From the NCBI RefSeq assembly GCF_022695595.1, contig NZ_CP074380.1:1612001-1676000 (forward strand): a DNA stretch of 64,000 bases. The letters run 5' to 3'. Position 1 is the first letter of the stretch. Each line of letters opens with the position of its first letter. A program made the translations under genes and the position numbers. The notes under the pieces are model-generated. The model was not told the DNA's origin, did not search any database, and worked only from the letters and a program-made list of their open reading frames with translations. Of this stretch, positions 55,849 through 64,000 are shown in pieces. This DNA is from Streptomyces sp. MST-110588. GTDB lineage: Bacteria; Actinomycetota; Actinomycetes; Streptomycetales; Streptomycetaceae.

Positions 55849-56691
55849 ATGCGGCACCTGGGAACCGGCATCGGCTGGCGGCCGGAGATCGCCACCGAGA
55901 TCGCGGCCCTGCCCGGCATCGACTGGGTGGAGGTCGTGGCCGAGAACATCTGTCCGGGTCATCTCCCGCCCGCCCTTCAGGAACTGCGTGACCGGGGCAC
56001 CACCGTCGTCCCCCACGGCGTCTCGCTCGGGCTCGGCGGCGCGGACCGGCCGGACGCCGGCCGGCTGGCCGCCCTCGCCGCCCGCGCCGAGGCCCTGGAC
56101 GCGCCGCTGGTCACCGAGCACATCGCGTTCGTACGGGCCGGCGGCCCGCTCACCGCCTCACCGCCGATGGAGGCCGGGCACCTGCTGCCCGTGCCGCGCA
56201 CCCGCGACGCGCTGGACGTGCTGTGCGAGAACGTCCGTATCGCACAGGACGCGCTGCCCGTACCGCTTGCGCTGGAGAACATCGCCGCCCTGATCAACTG
56301 GCCGGACGAGGAGATGACCGAGGGGCAGTTCCTGGCCGAGCTGGTACGGCGGACCGGTGTACGGCTGCTCATCGACGTCGCCAACCTCCACACCAACCAC
56401 GTCAACCGGAACGAGGACCCGGCCGTGGCACTGGACGAGCTGCCGGTCGAGGCCATCGCGTACGTCCATGTCGCGGGCGGCGTCGAACGGGACGGCGTCT
56501 GGCACGACACCCACGCCCACCCGGTGACACGGCCCGTCCTGGACGTGCTCGGCGAGCTGTGTGCCCGCGTCACACCGCCCGGGGTGCTGCTGGAGCGCGA
56601 CGAGGACTTCCCGGACGGCACGGAGCTCGCCGCCGAACTGGACGCGATACGCGCGGTGGTGACGGAGGTACGCCATGCCGCTGCCGCCTGA
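55849..56691 (+). CDS. DUF692 / MNIO family multinuclear iron oxidase
   Basis: 280 residues from the ATG at 55849, with AAAGGGGGAG upstream. The TIM-barrel metal ligands of the family are all visible: [12 protein letters not shown] (His), VTEHIAF (Glu, His), [10 protein letters not shown] (Glu, Asn), [14 protein letters not shown] (Asp, Asn, His), YVHVAGG (His), HDTHAHPV (Asp, His) and LLERDEDFP (Glu). Characterised MNIO enzymes (MbnB, TglH, ChrH) oxidise cysteine residues in peptides. Here the enzyme is followed, with a 17-bp overlap, by a partner-like gene and then a Cys-tailed membrane protein, so it may modify that tail. Confidence 0.93.
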   Translation: MRHLGTGIGWRPEIATEIAALPGIDWVEVVAENICPGHLPPALQELRDRGTTVVPHGVSLGLGGADRPDAGRLAALAARAEALDAPLVTEHIAFVRAGGPLTASPPMEAGHLLPVPRTRDALDVLCENVRIAQDALPVPLALENIAALINWPDEEMTEGQFLAELVRRTGVRLLIDVANLHTNHVNRNEDPAVALDELPVEAIAYVHVAGGVERDGVWHDTHAHPVTRPVLDVLGELCARVTPPGVLLERDEDFPDGTELAAELDAIRAVVTEVRHAAAA

Positions 56692-57331
56692 GCCGGATAC
56701 CCAGAGGGCCGACGTACCGGAGGCCGGTATATCGGAGACCGAAGTACCGGAGGCCGGCATATCGGGGACCGAAGCATCGGGGACCGGCATATCGGGGATC
56801 GGTACGCCGAGGACCGAGACGCCCGGGCCCGGTACGCCAAAGGCTCGTGGACCGGAGCCCGGTACGCCTCGGACTCGCACGACAGACGCCCCCGCATCCG
56901 GCACCGACGCCGCGCGGCAGCGGCTGGCGCTGGCGCAGACTGCGCTGCTGTCCGCCCTCGTCGCCGGCACCCCGGCCCCGGAGGGCTTCGACCGCCGCCG
57001 GCTGCGCGTACAGAGCCGGGCGCTGGCCGCCAAGCGTGCCTCCGTGGTCGCCAAGGTGGCCCCGGAGCTGCCGGAGATCCTCGGCGCGGACTACCGGGAC
57101 TCCTTCCTCGGCTATGCGTTGCACCGGCCCCTGCACGGCGGCTACCGGCAGGACGCGCTGAACTTCGCGGCCCATCTGCTGGCCGGGGACCTGCCCGCGG
57201 ACCCGGCCGCCCGGCGGCGGCTCGCGCAGTGGTGGCGGGACCGGGCGGGTCCCCGGCCGCCCTCGTCCCGCCCCTGGGCCCGATTCCTGCGAGCCGCACG
57301 GCTCGCCCCGCAAAGAAAGCACCACTCGTGA
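56675..57331 (+). CDS. MNIO-associated partner-like protein
   Basis: 218 residues, ATG at 56675 inside the end of the MNIO gene. Residues ~1-80 are a disordered Glu/Gly/Ile/Ser-Thr-Pro stretch built of related ~12-bp units ([15 protein letters not shown]). Residues ~85-205 form a helical domain with [14 protein letters not shown], then [41 protein letters not shown] and [10 protein letters not shown]. It lies where MNIO operons normally carry the peptide-binding partner protein, which delivers the substrate, and that helical domain is the likely functional part. It ends inside the next start (GTGA overlap at 57328). Confidence 0.75.
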   Translation: MPLPPEPDTQRADVPEAGISETEVPEAGISGTEASGTGISGIGTPRTETPGPGTPKARGPEPGTPRTRTTDAPASGTDAARQRLALAQTALLSALVAGTPAPEGFDRRRLRVQSRALAAKRASVVAKVAPELPEILGADYRDSFLGYALHRPLHGGYRQDALNFAAHLLAGDLPADPAARRRLAQWWRDRAGPRPPSSRPWARFLRAARLAPQRKHHS

Positions 57332-58395
57332 CCTTCGCACCACTGATGTTCCTGGCGGTCCTCCTCTCGTCGCTGCTGCTCGTGATCGCCACGGTCCGCT
57401 TCCGCTGGACGCCCGTGAAGCACAGGGTGTCCACCTGGCGCAGCACGCCGCGTGGCCGGGACCTGTGGGAATCGGCGTTCCTGGCCGGCGGCCCCGGACG
57501 GGTCGCCGACGTCGCGATCACCGCCATGCACCAGGACCGGCGGCTGTCCATCGGCGGCCCCGGCGCGGTGTCGGTACGGCGGCCCGAAGCGAACGGCGCG
57601 GTCGAGGAAGCCGTCCTCGAAGCGCTGGACCGTATTCCCGGCGGCTCGCTGGCCGCGGTGCGCCACGCCGTCATGCACAGCCCGGCGGTCCAGCAGATCG
57701 GTGACCGGCTGGCGGACCTGGGGCTGCTGCGCCGCCCCGGCCCCGCCCGGCCGTGGCGGCGGCTGGCGACCGTCCAGATCTGGCTGTGTGTGGCCGCCTT
57801 CGCCGTCAGCCTGGTACTGACCGTCACCGGGACGGTGGGCCACGGGCCCTGGGAGCTTCCGTACGTCTGGAAGACCGTGCCGGGGGCCGTCCTGGGGGTG
57901 GTCGTCGGCGCGATCTGCCGACGCGCCCTGAAGCGGCGGCTGACCGAGGCCGGCGCCGATGCCCTGCGCGCGTTCCGGAACAAGCACAGGGACATCAGGA
58001 AGGGCGCGGGTCCCACCGCCGCCATCGGCGTGGCCCTCGGCGGCACGGCCGTGCTCACGGTCAAGTCGCTGCGCGACCAGCTCACCGAGGCGCAGCTCGC
58101 CACGGGCGCCGCCGCCTCCGGCTCCTCCCGGTCCTGGTGGCCCTCCTCGGGCTCCTCCTCCGGCTCGGCCTCGGGCTCCTCCGACAGCAGCTCCACCATC
58201 TGGTTCCTGACCAACGACTCCGGCGCGGCGTGGTGCGGCTCGTCCGACGGCGGTTCGAGCTGTGGCGGGTCGTCCTGCGGTGGCGGTTCGTCGTGCGGCG
58301 GTTCGTCGTGCGGCGGCTCGTCGTGCGGCAGTTCGTCGGGCGGTTCCAGTTGCAGCAGTTCGAGTTGCAGCAGTTCGAGCTGCGGGAGTAGCTGA
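57328..58395 (+). CDS. TIGR04222-type membrane protein with Gly/Ser/Cys tail
   Basis: 355 residues from a GTG overlapping the partner stop. An N-terminal membrane helix ([19 protein letters not shown]), a ~110-residue cytoplasmic domain ([20 protein letters not shown], then [19 protein letters not shown]), then two membrane helices ([18 protein letters not shown] and [13 protein letters not shown]) resemble the TIGR04222 group. The final ~100 residues are Ser/Gly-rich and the last ~55 contain nine Cys in [10 protein letters not shown]-type units. Such a tail next to an MNIO gene suggests a modified peptide substrate tethered to the membrane. There is no obvious protease cleavage site, and no function is known. 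Confidence 0.82.
   Translation: MTFAPLMFLAVLLSSLLLVIATVRFRWTPVKHRVSTWRSTPRGRDLWESAFLAGGPGRVADVAITAMHQDRRLSIGGPGAVSVRRPEANGAVEEAVLEALDRIPGGSLAAVRHAVMHSPAVQQIGDRLADLGLLRRPGPARPWRRLATVQIWLCVAAFAVSLVLTVTGTVGHGPWELPYVWKTVPGAVLGVVVGAICRRALKRRLTEAGADALRAFRNKHRDIRKGAGPTAAIGVALGGTAVLTVKSLRDQLTEAQLATGAAASGSSRSWWPSSGSSSGSASGSSDSSSTIWFLTNDSGAAWCGSSDGGSSCGGSSCGGGSSCGGSSCGGSSCGSSSGGSSCSSSSCSSSSCGSS
58225..58392. repeat. Cys/Gly/Ser codon repeat array in the membrane-protein tail
   Basis: About eleven imperfect 12- to 15-bp units of TGCGGCGGTTCGTCG type encoding the CGGSS tail. Confidence 0.75.
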
Positions 58396-58530
58396 GTCGC
58401 CAAGGAGCGCGCGGGGCCCGGGCAACCGGTCAACGTACCAGCGGGGGACGGCCGTTGAGCGGGCTTCCCCGAAGGGGAGACAGGCGTGCCCCAGGGCGCA
58501 CTAGCGTGCGGTGCCGCATCAGGAGGCATC

Positions 58531-59447
58531 ATGCGATCCCTTACCGGCACCGGACTCGTCGTTCTCGCACTGCTCGCGACGCTCACCGCCCTGCTGTTCC
58601 CCATCTGGTCCTTCGCGAACGGTACGGAAGGCGCCGGCGGGACGGCCGGCGGCGCCGCCACCCAGACCGTCGCCACCCAGTTCGGCCCGCTGTCCGCACT
58701 CGACCGCGACTTCGTCGCACGGGTGCGGCTGGCCGGGCTGTGGGAGCTGCCCGCCGGCCAGCAGGCCCAGGAGCGCGGTACGGCCCAGGCCGTGCGCGAG
58801 GCGGGCGACCATCTCGTGCAGGGCCACACCGAACTCGACCGGCGGGTACGGGAGGTGGCCGCCCGGCTCGGCCTCGACCTGCCCAGCCAGCCCAACGAGC
58901 AGCAGCGGCACTGGCTGTCCGAGCTGAGCGCCGCGCACGGGCCCTCGTACGACCGGAAGTTCGCCAACATCCTGCGGCTGGCGCACGGCAAGGTCTTCGC
59001 GGTCGTCGCCCAGGTCCGCGCCACCACCCGCAACTCGCTCGTCCGGGGTCTCGCGGACGACGCCAACACCACGGTCCTTGACCACATCTCCGTCCTCGAA
59101 CAGACCGGGCTCGTCGACTTCGACGCCATCGCCAGGGACGCCGCCACCGCCTCGCCGACGCCGCCCCCTTCCGCACCGCCGCCCTCCGGTGGCGCGGTCC
59201 CGGCCGCCCCACCGCTGCGTGCCACACCCTCAGTGACGTATTCGCTGCCTCCGGCCGCCTCCTTCCCGGCCCCTCCCCGGAACCGGATCCCCCCGCCACC
59301 GGGGCCGGGACGGGGGCCGGGGCCGGGACGGGGGCCGGGGCCGGGACCGCCCGCGCGTCCCAGGACGCCTCCGGACCGGCCGGTTCCGCCGCCCGGCCAC
59401 ATCAGCAGGACGAACCCGACCAGCCCCCACAGGACGAGAAGAAGTGA
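58531..59447 (+). CDS. DUF4142 exported protein, apparent -1 frameshift
   Basis: ATG at 58531, with AGGAGG seven bases upstream. A signal-anchor (LVVLALLATLTALLFPIWSFA) is followed by the DUF4142 helical domain (LSALDRDFVARVRLAGLWEL, GHTELDRRVREVAARLGL, NEQQRHWLSEL, RTTRNSLVRGLADDANTT-like ATTRNSLVRGLADDANTTVL). As written the frame runs on to 59733, overlapping the next gene by 280 bases in an odd Pro-rich tail. Adding one C to the six-C run at 59289-59294 gives a Thr/Gly/Ala-rich end and a natural stop at 59445-59447, six bases before the next start. That short version (305 residues) is surely the real one. Confidence 0.86.
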
Positions 59448-59453
59448 CCGCCC

Positions 59454-60668
59454 ATGCCAGGCCATCAGCCCACCCCCCGCCACCGTCGCCGCCTCGGCGC
59501 CCAGCATCTCGTGCTCCTCGCGCTCTTCGCGCTGCTCGGCTCCGCCGGTGTCTTCGTCTCCGTCACCTCGAACGCATCGGCTCGCAACGCCGCCTCCCCT
59601 TCTGCCAGTTCTTCCGGCCCTGCCGGTTCTGCCAGTTCTTCCGGCCCTGGCGCCGATTCCGGTTCCAGCCCCGCTTCCCCTCCCGCTCCCCCGTCCCGGG
59701 ACACCTCTCCCACACCGTCGTTACCCAGCGTGACACACCCCACTGACAACCACCCCGCGCACGGCGGTCCGGCCGCCGAGGACTTCGCCGACATCCGCTC
59801 CGTACGCCCCTCCGTACAGCGCCCGCCGAACGGGCCCGGCGCCTCGACCGGCACGTTCACCAGCCGCTGCGGACGCAACGAGAACGGCCACAACAACCCC
59901 GACAACTTCATCGTCACCCCGGGTGTCACCAACGGCGCCCACCACCTCCACGACTACGTCGGCAACCTGTCCACCGACGCCTTCTCCACCGACGCCTCGC
60001 TGCGCGCGGCCGGTACCACCTGCGCCCAGGGCGACAGGTCCACGTACTTCTGGCCCGTGCTGCGCCTGCGCGACGACCGGGGCCGGCAGCCGGGCGCGAA
60101 CGGGAGCGCCAACGGGAACGCGAGCGGGAACGCGGACGGGAACGTGGGCCGCGCGCTGACCCCACGGGACGTCTCCCTCACCTTCCTCGGCAACCCGGCC
60201 GGGAAGGTCACCGCGATGCCCGAGGCGCTGCGCGTCATCACCGGTGACGCCAAGGCGTTCACCAACGGGACCGCCAACGCCCGCGCCCAGTGGACCTGCA
60301 CGGGCTTCGAGGACCGCCGGCTGAGCGACAAGTACCCGCTGTGCCCCGGCGGCAGCCAGGTCGTGCGCCTGCTGGACTTCCCCAGTTGCTGGGACGGCAC
60401 CTCGACGGACAGCGCCAACCACCGCACCCACATCGTCTTCCCGGACCGCGTCACCGGCCGCTGCCCCGCCGCCACCAAGGCCGTCCCCCAGTTGCGGATG
60501 CGGCTGACCTACTCCGTCCCCGCCCGGCCGCTGGCCTTCGCGGTCGACAGCTTTCCCGAACAGCTCCACAAGCCGGTCACCGACCACGCCGACTTCGCCG
60601 ATTTCATGCCGCGAAGCCTGATGGCGGCGGCCGTACGCTGCATCAACTCCGGCCGCCGCTGCGGCTGA
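59454..60668 (+). CDS. DUF1996 exported protein
   Basis: 404 residues, ATG six bases after the corrected stop of the DUF4142 gene, thus probably one operon. After an Arg-rich start comes a membrane/signal segment (HLVLLALFALLGSAGVFVSV) and a Ser/Pro linker. The DUF1996 domain has FTSRCGRNENGHNNPDNFIV, GAHHLHDYVGN, TTCAQGDRSTYFWPVLRLRD, FLGNPAGKVT, LLDFPSCWDGT and THIVFPD. Similar extracellular proteins in fungi and actinomycetes are of unknown function; the His and Asp rich motifs suggest metal or sugar binding. Confidence 0.92.
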   Translation: MPGHQPTPRHRRRLGAQHLVLLALFALLGSAGVFVSVTSNASARNAASPSASSSGPAGSASSSGPGADSGSSPASPPAPPSRDTSPTPSLPSVTHPTDNHPAHGGPAAEDFADIRSVRPSVQRPPNGPGASTGTFTSRCGRNENGHNNPDNFIVTPGVTNGAHHLHDYVGNLSTDAFSTDASLRAAGTTCAQGDRSTYFWPVLRLRDDRGRQPGANGSANGNASGNADGNVGRALTPRDVSLTFLGNPAGKVTAMPEALRVITGDAKAFTNGTANARAQWTCTGFEDRRLSDKYPLCPGGSQVVRLLDFPSCWDGTSTDSANHRTHIVFPDRVTGRCPAATKAVPQLRMRLTYSVPARPLAFAVDSFPEQLHKPVTDHADFADFMPRSLMAAAVRCINSGRRCG

Positions 60669-60711
60669 CGAGGCCACCGCTGCGGCTGACGGAAGGCCGG
60701 AAGGGGCGACG

Positions 60712-60738
60712 GGGGCCGGGCCGGAAAGGCCGGGCCCC
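60712..60738. terminator. Terminator after DUF1996 gene
   Basis: GGGGCCGGGCC and GGCCGGGCCCC pair over eleven positions with one mismatch around a GGAAA loop. Confidence 0.65.
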
Positions 60739-61084
60739 TCTGCTTCGTCCCATGCCCCCCTGCTTTGCCCCACGCCCCTCTAGTTCCGTCCCGGCCCGGT
60801 ACGCCATACCACCGGTTCCCGCCCACGGCACCTTGGCGATAACCCGATCGGACGGGGGCGGCCGGCCCGGCGACGGCTCGCGGGTGTCGCGTACCCGCCC
60901 CGCCGTACGCGGCCCGGCCGCACCCGCGCGTTCCGTTCCGCGCCCCGTACTCCACTCGTCCGGGGCATAGCCTCCGACACCGGCGCCCGGTGCTTTACTT
61001 CATCAACACTCGCGCCAATTATCCCTTTTGTATGCACACCCTCGCCGGGCTTCACGGGCCCCGCGCCGCACGAAGGGACGGCAT
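60739..61084. other. Intergenic promoter region of the TAP-type hydrolase
   Basis: 346 bases without a gene. An unusually AT-rich segment at about 60990-61035 (CAATTATCCCTTTTGTATGC) is the probable promoter for the following gene; the rest is repetitive GC-rich DNA. Confidence 0.5.
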
Positions 61085-62923
61085 GTGAGAGCAGCAGCGT
61101 TGTACGGCACCGTCGGATCACTGGTCGTGACCGCACTGGTCGCCTTCCCTGCCGACGGGGCCGCCGCGCCCGTCCCGCCGGCGCCGGCGCCCCCGATGGC
61201 GGCTCCGGCGTACTACACCCCCACCCCCCTGAACACACCGCCGACGACGCCCACCACTCCACGGCCCCCCACGGTGACGCCGACCCGCCCCCCGGTCCAG
61301 ACCCCGGCCCCCACCTCCTCGGCGACGAGCCCGGTCCGTCCGCCCATGAAGGACCCGGTCAACTCCCCCAGTCCCGCGGTCGCCCCGTCCACGGCCAAGC
61401 CGCTCCCGGTCAGGCCGCCCACGGTCACCCTGCCCGCGGTCGCCGTACCGCCCGCGGCCCGGCCGCCCCTCCCCGTCGCCCGGCGCATCGCCTTCGGCCG
61501 CTGCGCGCCCGTGGAGCACCTGCCCTCCGTCGTGGAGTGCGGGAAACTCACCGTGCCCCTGGACTACGCCCACCCCGACGGCAAGAAGATCGATCTGACC
61601 GTCAGCCGGCTGCGCTCCAAGGGGACGGCCGCGGAGCGCCAGGGCGCCCTGGTCTACAACCCCGGCGGTCCGGGCGCCTCCAGCATGAAGTTCCCCATGT
61701 ACAGCGCGATCGGCACCTTCCGCAAACTCCTGGACGCCTACGACTTCGTGGGCTACGCGCCACGCGGCGTCGACCGCTCTGCGCCCCTGTCCTGCCAGAA
61801 GCCGGCGGAATTCGCCAAGGCGCCCACCGACAGCCCGCGCGTCCCTTCGGAGCGCTACAAGCGGCAGCGGACCCTCCAGGCGGCGGCGTACGCGCGCGGC
61901 TGCGCCCGTAACGCGGGCCGGTCCCTGCGCCACTTCACGTCCCTGAACAACGCCCGTGACCTGGACATGCTGCGGGCCGGGCTGGGCGAGAAGAAGCTGA
62001 CGTTCATGGGCGCCTCCTACGGGACGTACTTCGGCGCCCTGTACGCGACGCTCTTCCCCGGGCATGTCCGCCGGATGGTCTTCGACAGCGTCGTCAACCC
62101 CGATCCCCGGCAGATCTGGTACCGCAGCAACCTCGACCAGAACATCGGCTTCGAGCGCCGCTGGCGCGACTGGCGCCGGTGGGTGGCCAAGCACGACAAG
62201 ACCTACCACCTCGGCACGACGGAGCAGGCCGTGCACCGCTCGTACGAGACCGCCCGGGACCGGCTGCGCGGCAAACCCGCGGGCGGCAAGGTCGGCCCGG
62301 GACAGTTGCAGGCGGCCTTCCTGAAGACGGGCTACAACGACGGTTACTGGGCACGGCGCGCCCAGGCGCTCTCCGCCTACCTCAAGGGCGATCCCAAGCC
62401 GCTGATCGCACAGGCCGCACCGAAACCGGAGTCCGCCAAGGAGGACGAGAACGGCAACGCCGTCTATACGGCGGTCGAGTGCAATGACGCGCCCTGGCCG
62501 CGTGACCTGCGCAAATGGGATGCGGACAACACCCGTGTCGCACGCGTGGCGCCGTTCGAGACATGGGACAACGCCTGGATGAACCTGCCGTGCGCCTTCT
62601 GGCCGCACAACAGCGGCGGACCGCGCGGCGACCATTCCTCCCCGCTGGACGTACGGGTCGCGCCGGGCGCGCTGCCGCCGGTCCTGCTGCTGGCCGCCGA
62701 GCACGACCCGGCGACGCCGTACTCGGGCGCGCTGGAGCTCCAGCGCAGGCTGCCCGGCTCGTCCCTGGTGACCGAGCGGGGCGCCGGGACGCACGGTGTC
62801 GCCTTCGGCCCCAACGAGTGCGCCAACGAGCACGCCGAGACGTATCTGCTGACCGGGAAGACCCCGGGTCCGCGCGCGTACTGCGCGCCGCGCCCGGAGC
62901 CGGTCGCGGACACATCGGCGTAA
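61085..62923 (+). CDS. Secreted alpha/beta hydrolase (TAP-like C-terminus)
   Basis: 612 residues from the GTG at 61085, with AAGGGACGG upstream; an upstream ATG at 61028 would place a charged stretch before the signal peptide. The export signal is followed by a Pro/Thr-rich linker (to about residue 130), as in cell-wall-associated enzymes. The hydrolase fold shows YNPGGPGAS (oxyanion), LTFMGASYGTYFGALYAT (nucleophile Ser in GxSxG), VVNPDPRQIW, and the C-terminal TAP-like part with LLAAEHDPATPYSGAL (Asp) and GAGTHGVAF (His). It is probably a tripeptidyl aminopeptidase-like or related peptidase working outside the cell. Confidence 0.92.
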   Translation: MRAAALYGTVGSLVVTALVAFPADGAAAPVPPAPAPPMAAPAYYTPTPLNTPPTTPTTPRPPTVTPTRPPVQTPAPTSSATSPVRPPMKDPVNSPSPAVAPSTAKPLPVRPPTVTLPAVAVPPAARPPLPVARRIAFGRCAPVEHLPSVVECGKLTVPLDYAHPDGKKIDLTVSRLRSKGTAAERQGALVYNPGGPGASSMKFPMYSAIGTFRKLLDAYDFVGYAPRGVDRSAPLSCQKPAEFAKAPTDSPRVPSERYKRQRTLQAAAYARGCARNAGRSLRHFTSLNNARDLDMLRAGLGEKKLTFMGASYGTYFGALYATLFPGHVRRMVFDSVVNPDPRQIWYRSNLDQNIGFERRWRDWRRWVAKHDKTYHLGTTEQAVHRSYETARDRLRGKPAGGKVGPGQLQAAFLKTGYNDGYWARRAQALSAYLKGDPKPLIAQAAPKPESAKEDENGNAVYTAVECNDAPWPRDLRKWDADNTRVARVAPFETWDNAWMNLPCAFWPHNSGGPRGDHSSPLDVRVAPGALPPVLLLAAEHDPATPYSGALELQRRLPGSSLVTERGAGTHGVAFGPNECANEHAETYLLTGKTPGPRAYCAPRPEPVADTSA

Positions 62924-63003
62924 GGGAGCTCGCGCGGTCCGTACCGGTTCGCGGGGTTTCCCCGGTGCGTATGCGTTCGTATGCGTTCGTACGCGTACGG
63001 AGT

Positions 63004-63044
63004 CCGGAGCCCGGCGGTCCCACTGACGGACCGCCGGGCTCCGG
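63004..63044. terminator. Bidirectional terminator before hemQ end
   Basis: A perfect 17-bp stem (63004-63020 with 63028-63044) around a 7-base loop, between the convergent hydrolase and hemQ genes. Confidence 0.85.
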
Positions 63045-63050
63045 AACCGC

Positions 63051-63797
63051 TCAGGCCAGGCCGGCGACCAGCTCGGCGACCGGCTTGCGGCGGCCCGTGT
63101 AGAACGGGATCTCCTCACGGACGTGCATCCGCGCCTCGGAGCCGCGCAGGTGACGCATGAGGTCGACGATGCGGTGCAGCTCGTCGGCCTCGAAGGCGAG
63201 GATCCACTCGTAATCGCCCAGCGAGAAGGACGGCACGGTGTTGGCGCGCACGTCCGGGAAGCCGCGGGCCATCTTGCCGTGGTCCGCCAGCATCCGCCGG
63301 CGGTCCTCGTCGGGGAGCAGGTACCAGTCGTAGGAGCGCACGAAGGGGTACACGCTCACGTAGTCGCGGGCGACCTCGTCGGCCAGGAACGCCGGGATGT
63401 GCGACTTGTTGAACTCGGCGGGGCGGTGCAGCGCCATGTTCGACCAGACCGGCTCCAGCGCCCGCCCGAGCCGGGTGCGGCGGAAGCGGTTGTACGCCTC
63501 CTGGAGGGCGTCGGAGCTCTCGGAGTGCCACCAGATCATCACGTCGGCGTCGGCACGCAGACCGGAGACGTCGTACGTGCCGCGCACCACGACGTCCTTG
63601 GCGGCGAGCTGGGCGAACAGCTCCTCGACCTCGTCGGCGTAACCGGCGCGGTCCTCGGGCAGCACGTCACGCAGCTTGAAGACCGACCACAGCGTGTAGC
63701 GGATGACCTCGTTGAGGTCCTTCGCCTTCTTGCCGGCGTTCGGGATCTTCTCGGGAGCGGCCCCGGTGGGGTTGTCAAGGGCGGAAGCGTCAGTCAT
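63051..63797 (-). CDS. hemQ: Coproheme decarboxylase HemQ (ChdC)
   Basis: 248 residues from the ATG at 63797. It performs the final step of the coproporphyrin-dependent haem pathway of actinobacteria: peroxide-dependent decarboxylation of coprohaem to haem b. Family blocks are visible: [55 protein letters not shown] with the catalytic Tyr, the [20 protein letters not shown] segment, and [17 protein letters not shown]. The preceding hemG gene is 10 bases away on the same strand. Confidence 0.96.
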   Translation of the reverse strand: MTDASALDNPTGAAPEKIPNAGKKAKDLNEVIRYTLWSVFKLRDVLPEDRAGYADEVEELFAQLAAKDVVVRGTYDVSGLRADADVMIWWHSESSDALQEAYNRFRRTRLGRALEPVWSNMALHRPAEFNKSHIPAFLADEVARDYVSVYPFVRSYDWYLLPDEDRRRMLADHGKMARGFPDVRANTVPSFSLGDYEWILAFEADELHRIVDLMRHLRGSEARMHVREEIPFYTGRRKPVAELVAGLA

Positions 63798-63807
63798 GGG
63801 TACATTC

Positions 63808-64000
63808 TCACTCGCCCGATGCGGCGGCTTGCGGCAGGGTGTCCAGGATGTCGTCCGCGGCCGTGCGCCCGGAGGCGATGCAGGCGGGGATGCCCACGCC
63901 GTCGTAGAGCGCACCGCACACCCGCAGCCCGGGCAGCTTGCCGGCCTCGGCCCGGATACGGGCCACCCGCTCCAGGTGGCCGACCGGGTACTGCGGCAGC
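63808..64000 (-). CDS. hemG: Coproporphyrinogen III oxidase, C-terminal part (5' end outside window)
   Basis: The last 63 residues are in the window and run off its right edge. They read [20 protein letters not shown] and then [20 protein letters not shown], the FAD-binding C-terminal motif of the HemY/HemG-type oxidase that works directly before HemQ. It stops 10 bases before hemQ, so the two are one operon. Confidence 0.9.
   Translation of the reverse strand, partial: LPQYPVGHLERVARIRAEAGKLPGLRVCGALYDGVGIPACIASGRTAADDILDTLPQAAASGE

Noticed and set aside
55977..59507. An 1176-codon minus-strand open frame over the MNIO/DUF4142 region
   Set aside because: Low-complexity translation with no domains; the plus strand holds four recognisable genes.
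1..64000. tRNA or rRNA genes
   Set aside because: No cloverleaf-like or rRNA-like stretch was recognised on either strand by eye.

Overview
The window is high-GC DNA with GTG/TTG starts, 4-bp start/stop overlaps, Scr1-type XRE/DUF397 regulators, Tat and lipoprotein exports and in-frame TTA codons, all typical of a Streptomyces chromosome. It splits into an accessory defence island (about 1-36.7 kb) and a conserved core segment (about 37.1-64 kb, msrB-murC to hemQ-hemG).

Defence island. Positions 2-9112 (+) carry a pPIWI-RE system: an edge-cut PD-(D/E)XK nuclease with a C-terminal cysteine cluster, a zinc-finger PD-(D/E)XK protein, a DinG/XPD-like helicase and the PIWI-RE protein itself. It meets a class 1 DISARM locus head-on across a 14-bp-stem terminator. 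DISARM runs on the minus strand as drmD-drmMI (31735-24120) and drmA-drmB-drmC (15671-9159). The interval between these halves holds a CoiA-like protein, an Scr1-type regulatory triad, an RloA/RloB ATPase-TOPRIM pair, a gene remnant and an unknown 525-residue protein. Upstream lie two soluble Ser/Thr kinases and a divergent RelE-like/UvrD helicase fusion. A 15-bp palindrome (GTGAACTNAGTTCAC) stands before drmD, before drmA, before the 525-residue gene and near rloA, so these units look like one regulon.

Core segment. It contains msrB, murC, a NarL-type two-component system facing an FtsX/MacB-type ABC exporter, a decayed IS5-type transposase, a USP-like protein, a pyrimidine-reductase-like protein, zapE, a PhoX-like phosphatase, a polysaccharide deacetylase, a deleted imine reductase, AIM24 and PTH2-like proteins, a LysR/darcynin pair, a NERD protein, a DUF4142/DUF1996 pair, a secreted TAP-type hydrolase, hemQ and the end of hemG. 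The most intriguing core unit is 55849-58395: a DUF692/MNIO enzyme, a partner-like protein and a membrane protein ending in a Gly/Ser/Cys tail with nine cysteines, which resembles a peptide-modification cassette.

Data quality. Six genes (PIWI-RE, drmB, rloA, the sensor kinase, zapE, the DUF4142 gene) each need exactly one extra base to read through, and in each the missing base fits a C or G run. That points to homopolymer under-calling in the assembly more than to real gene decay, and it decides whether the defence systems are intact. Several disordered linkers also carry short in-frame tandem repeats.
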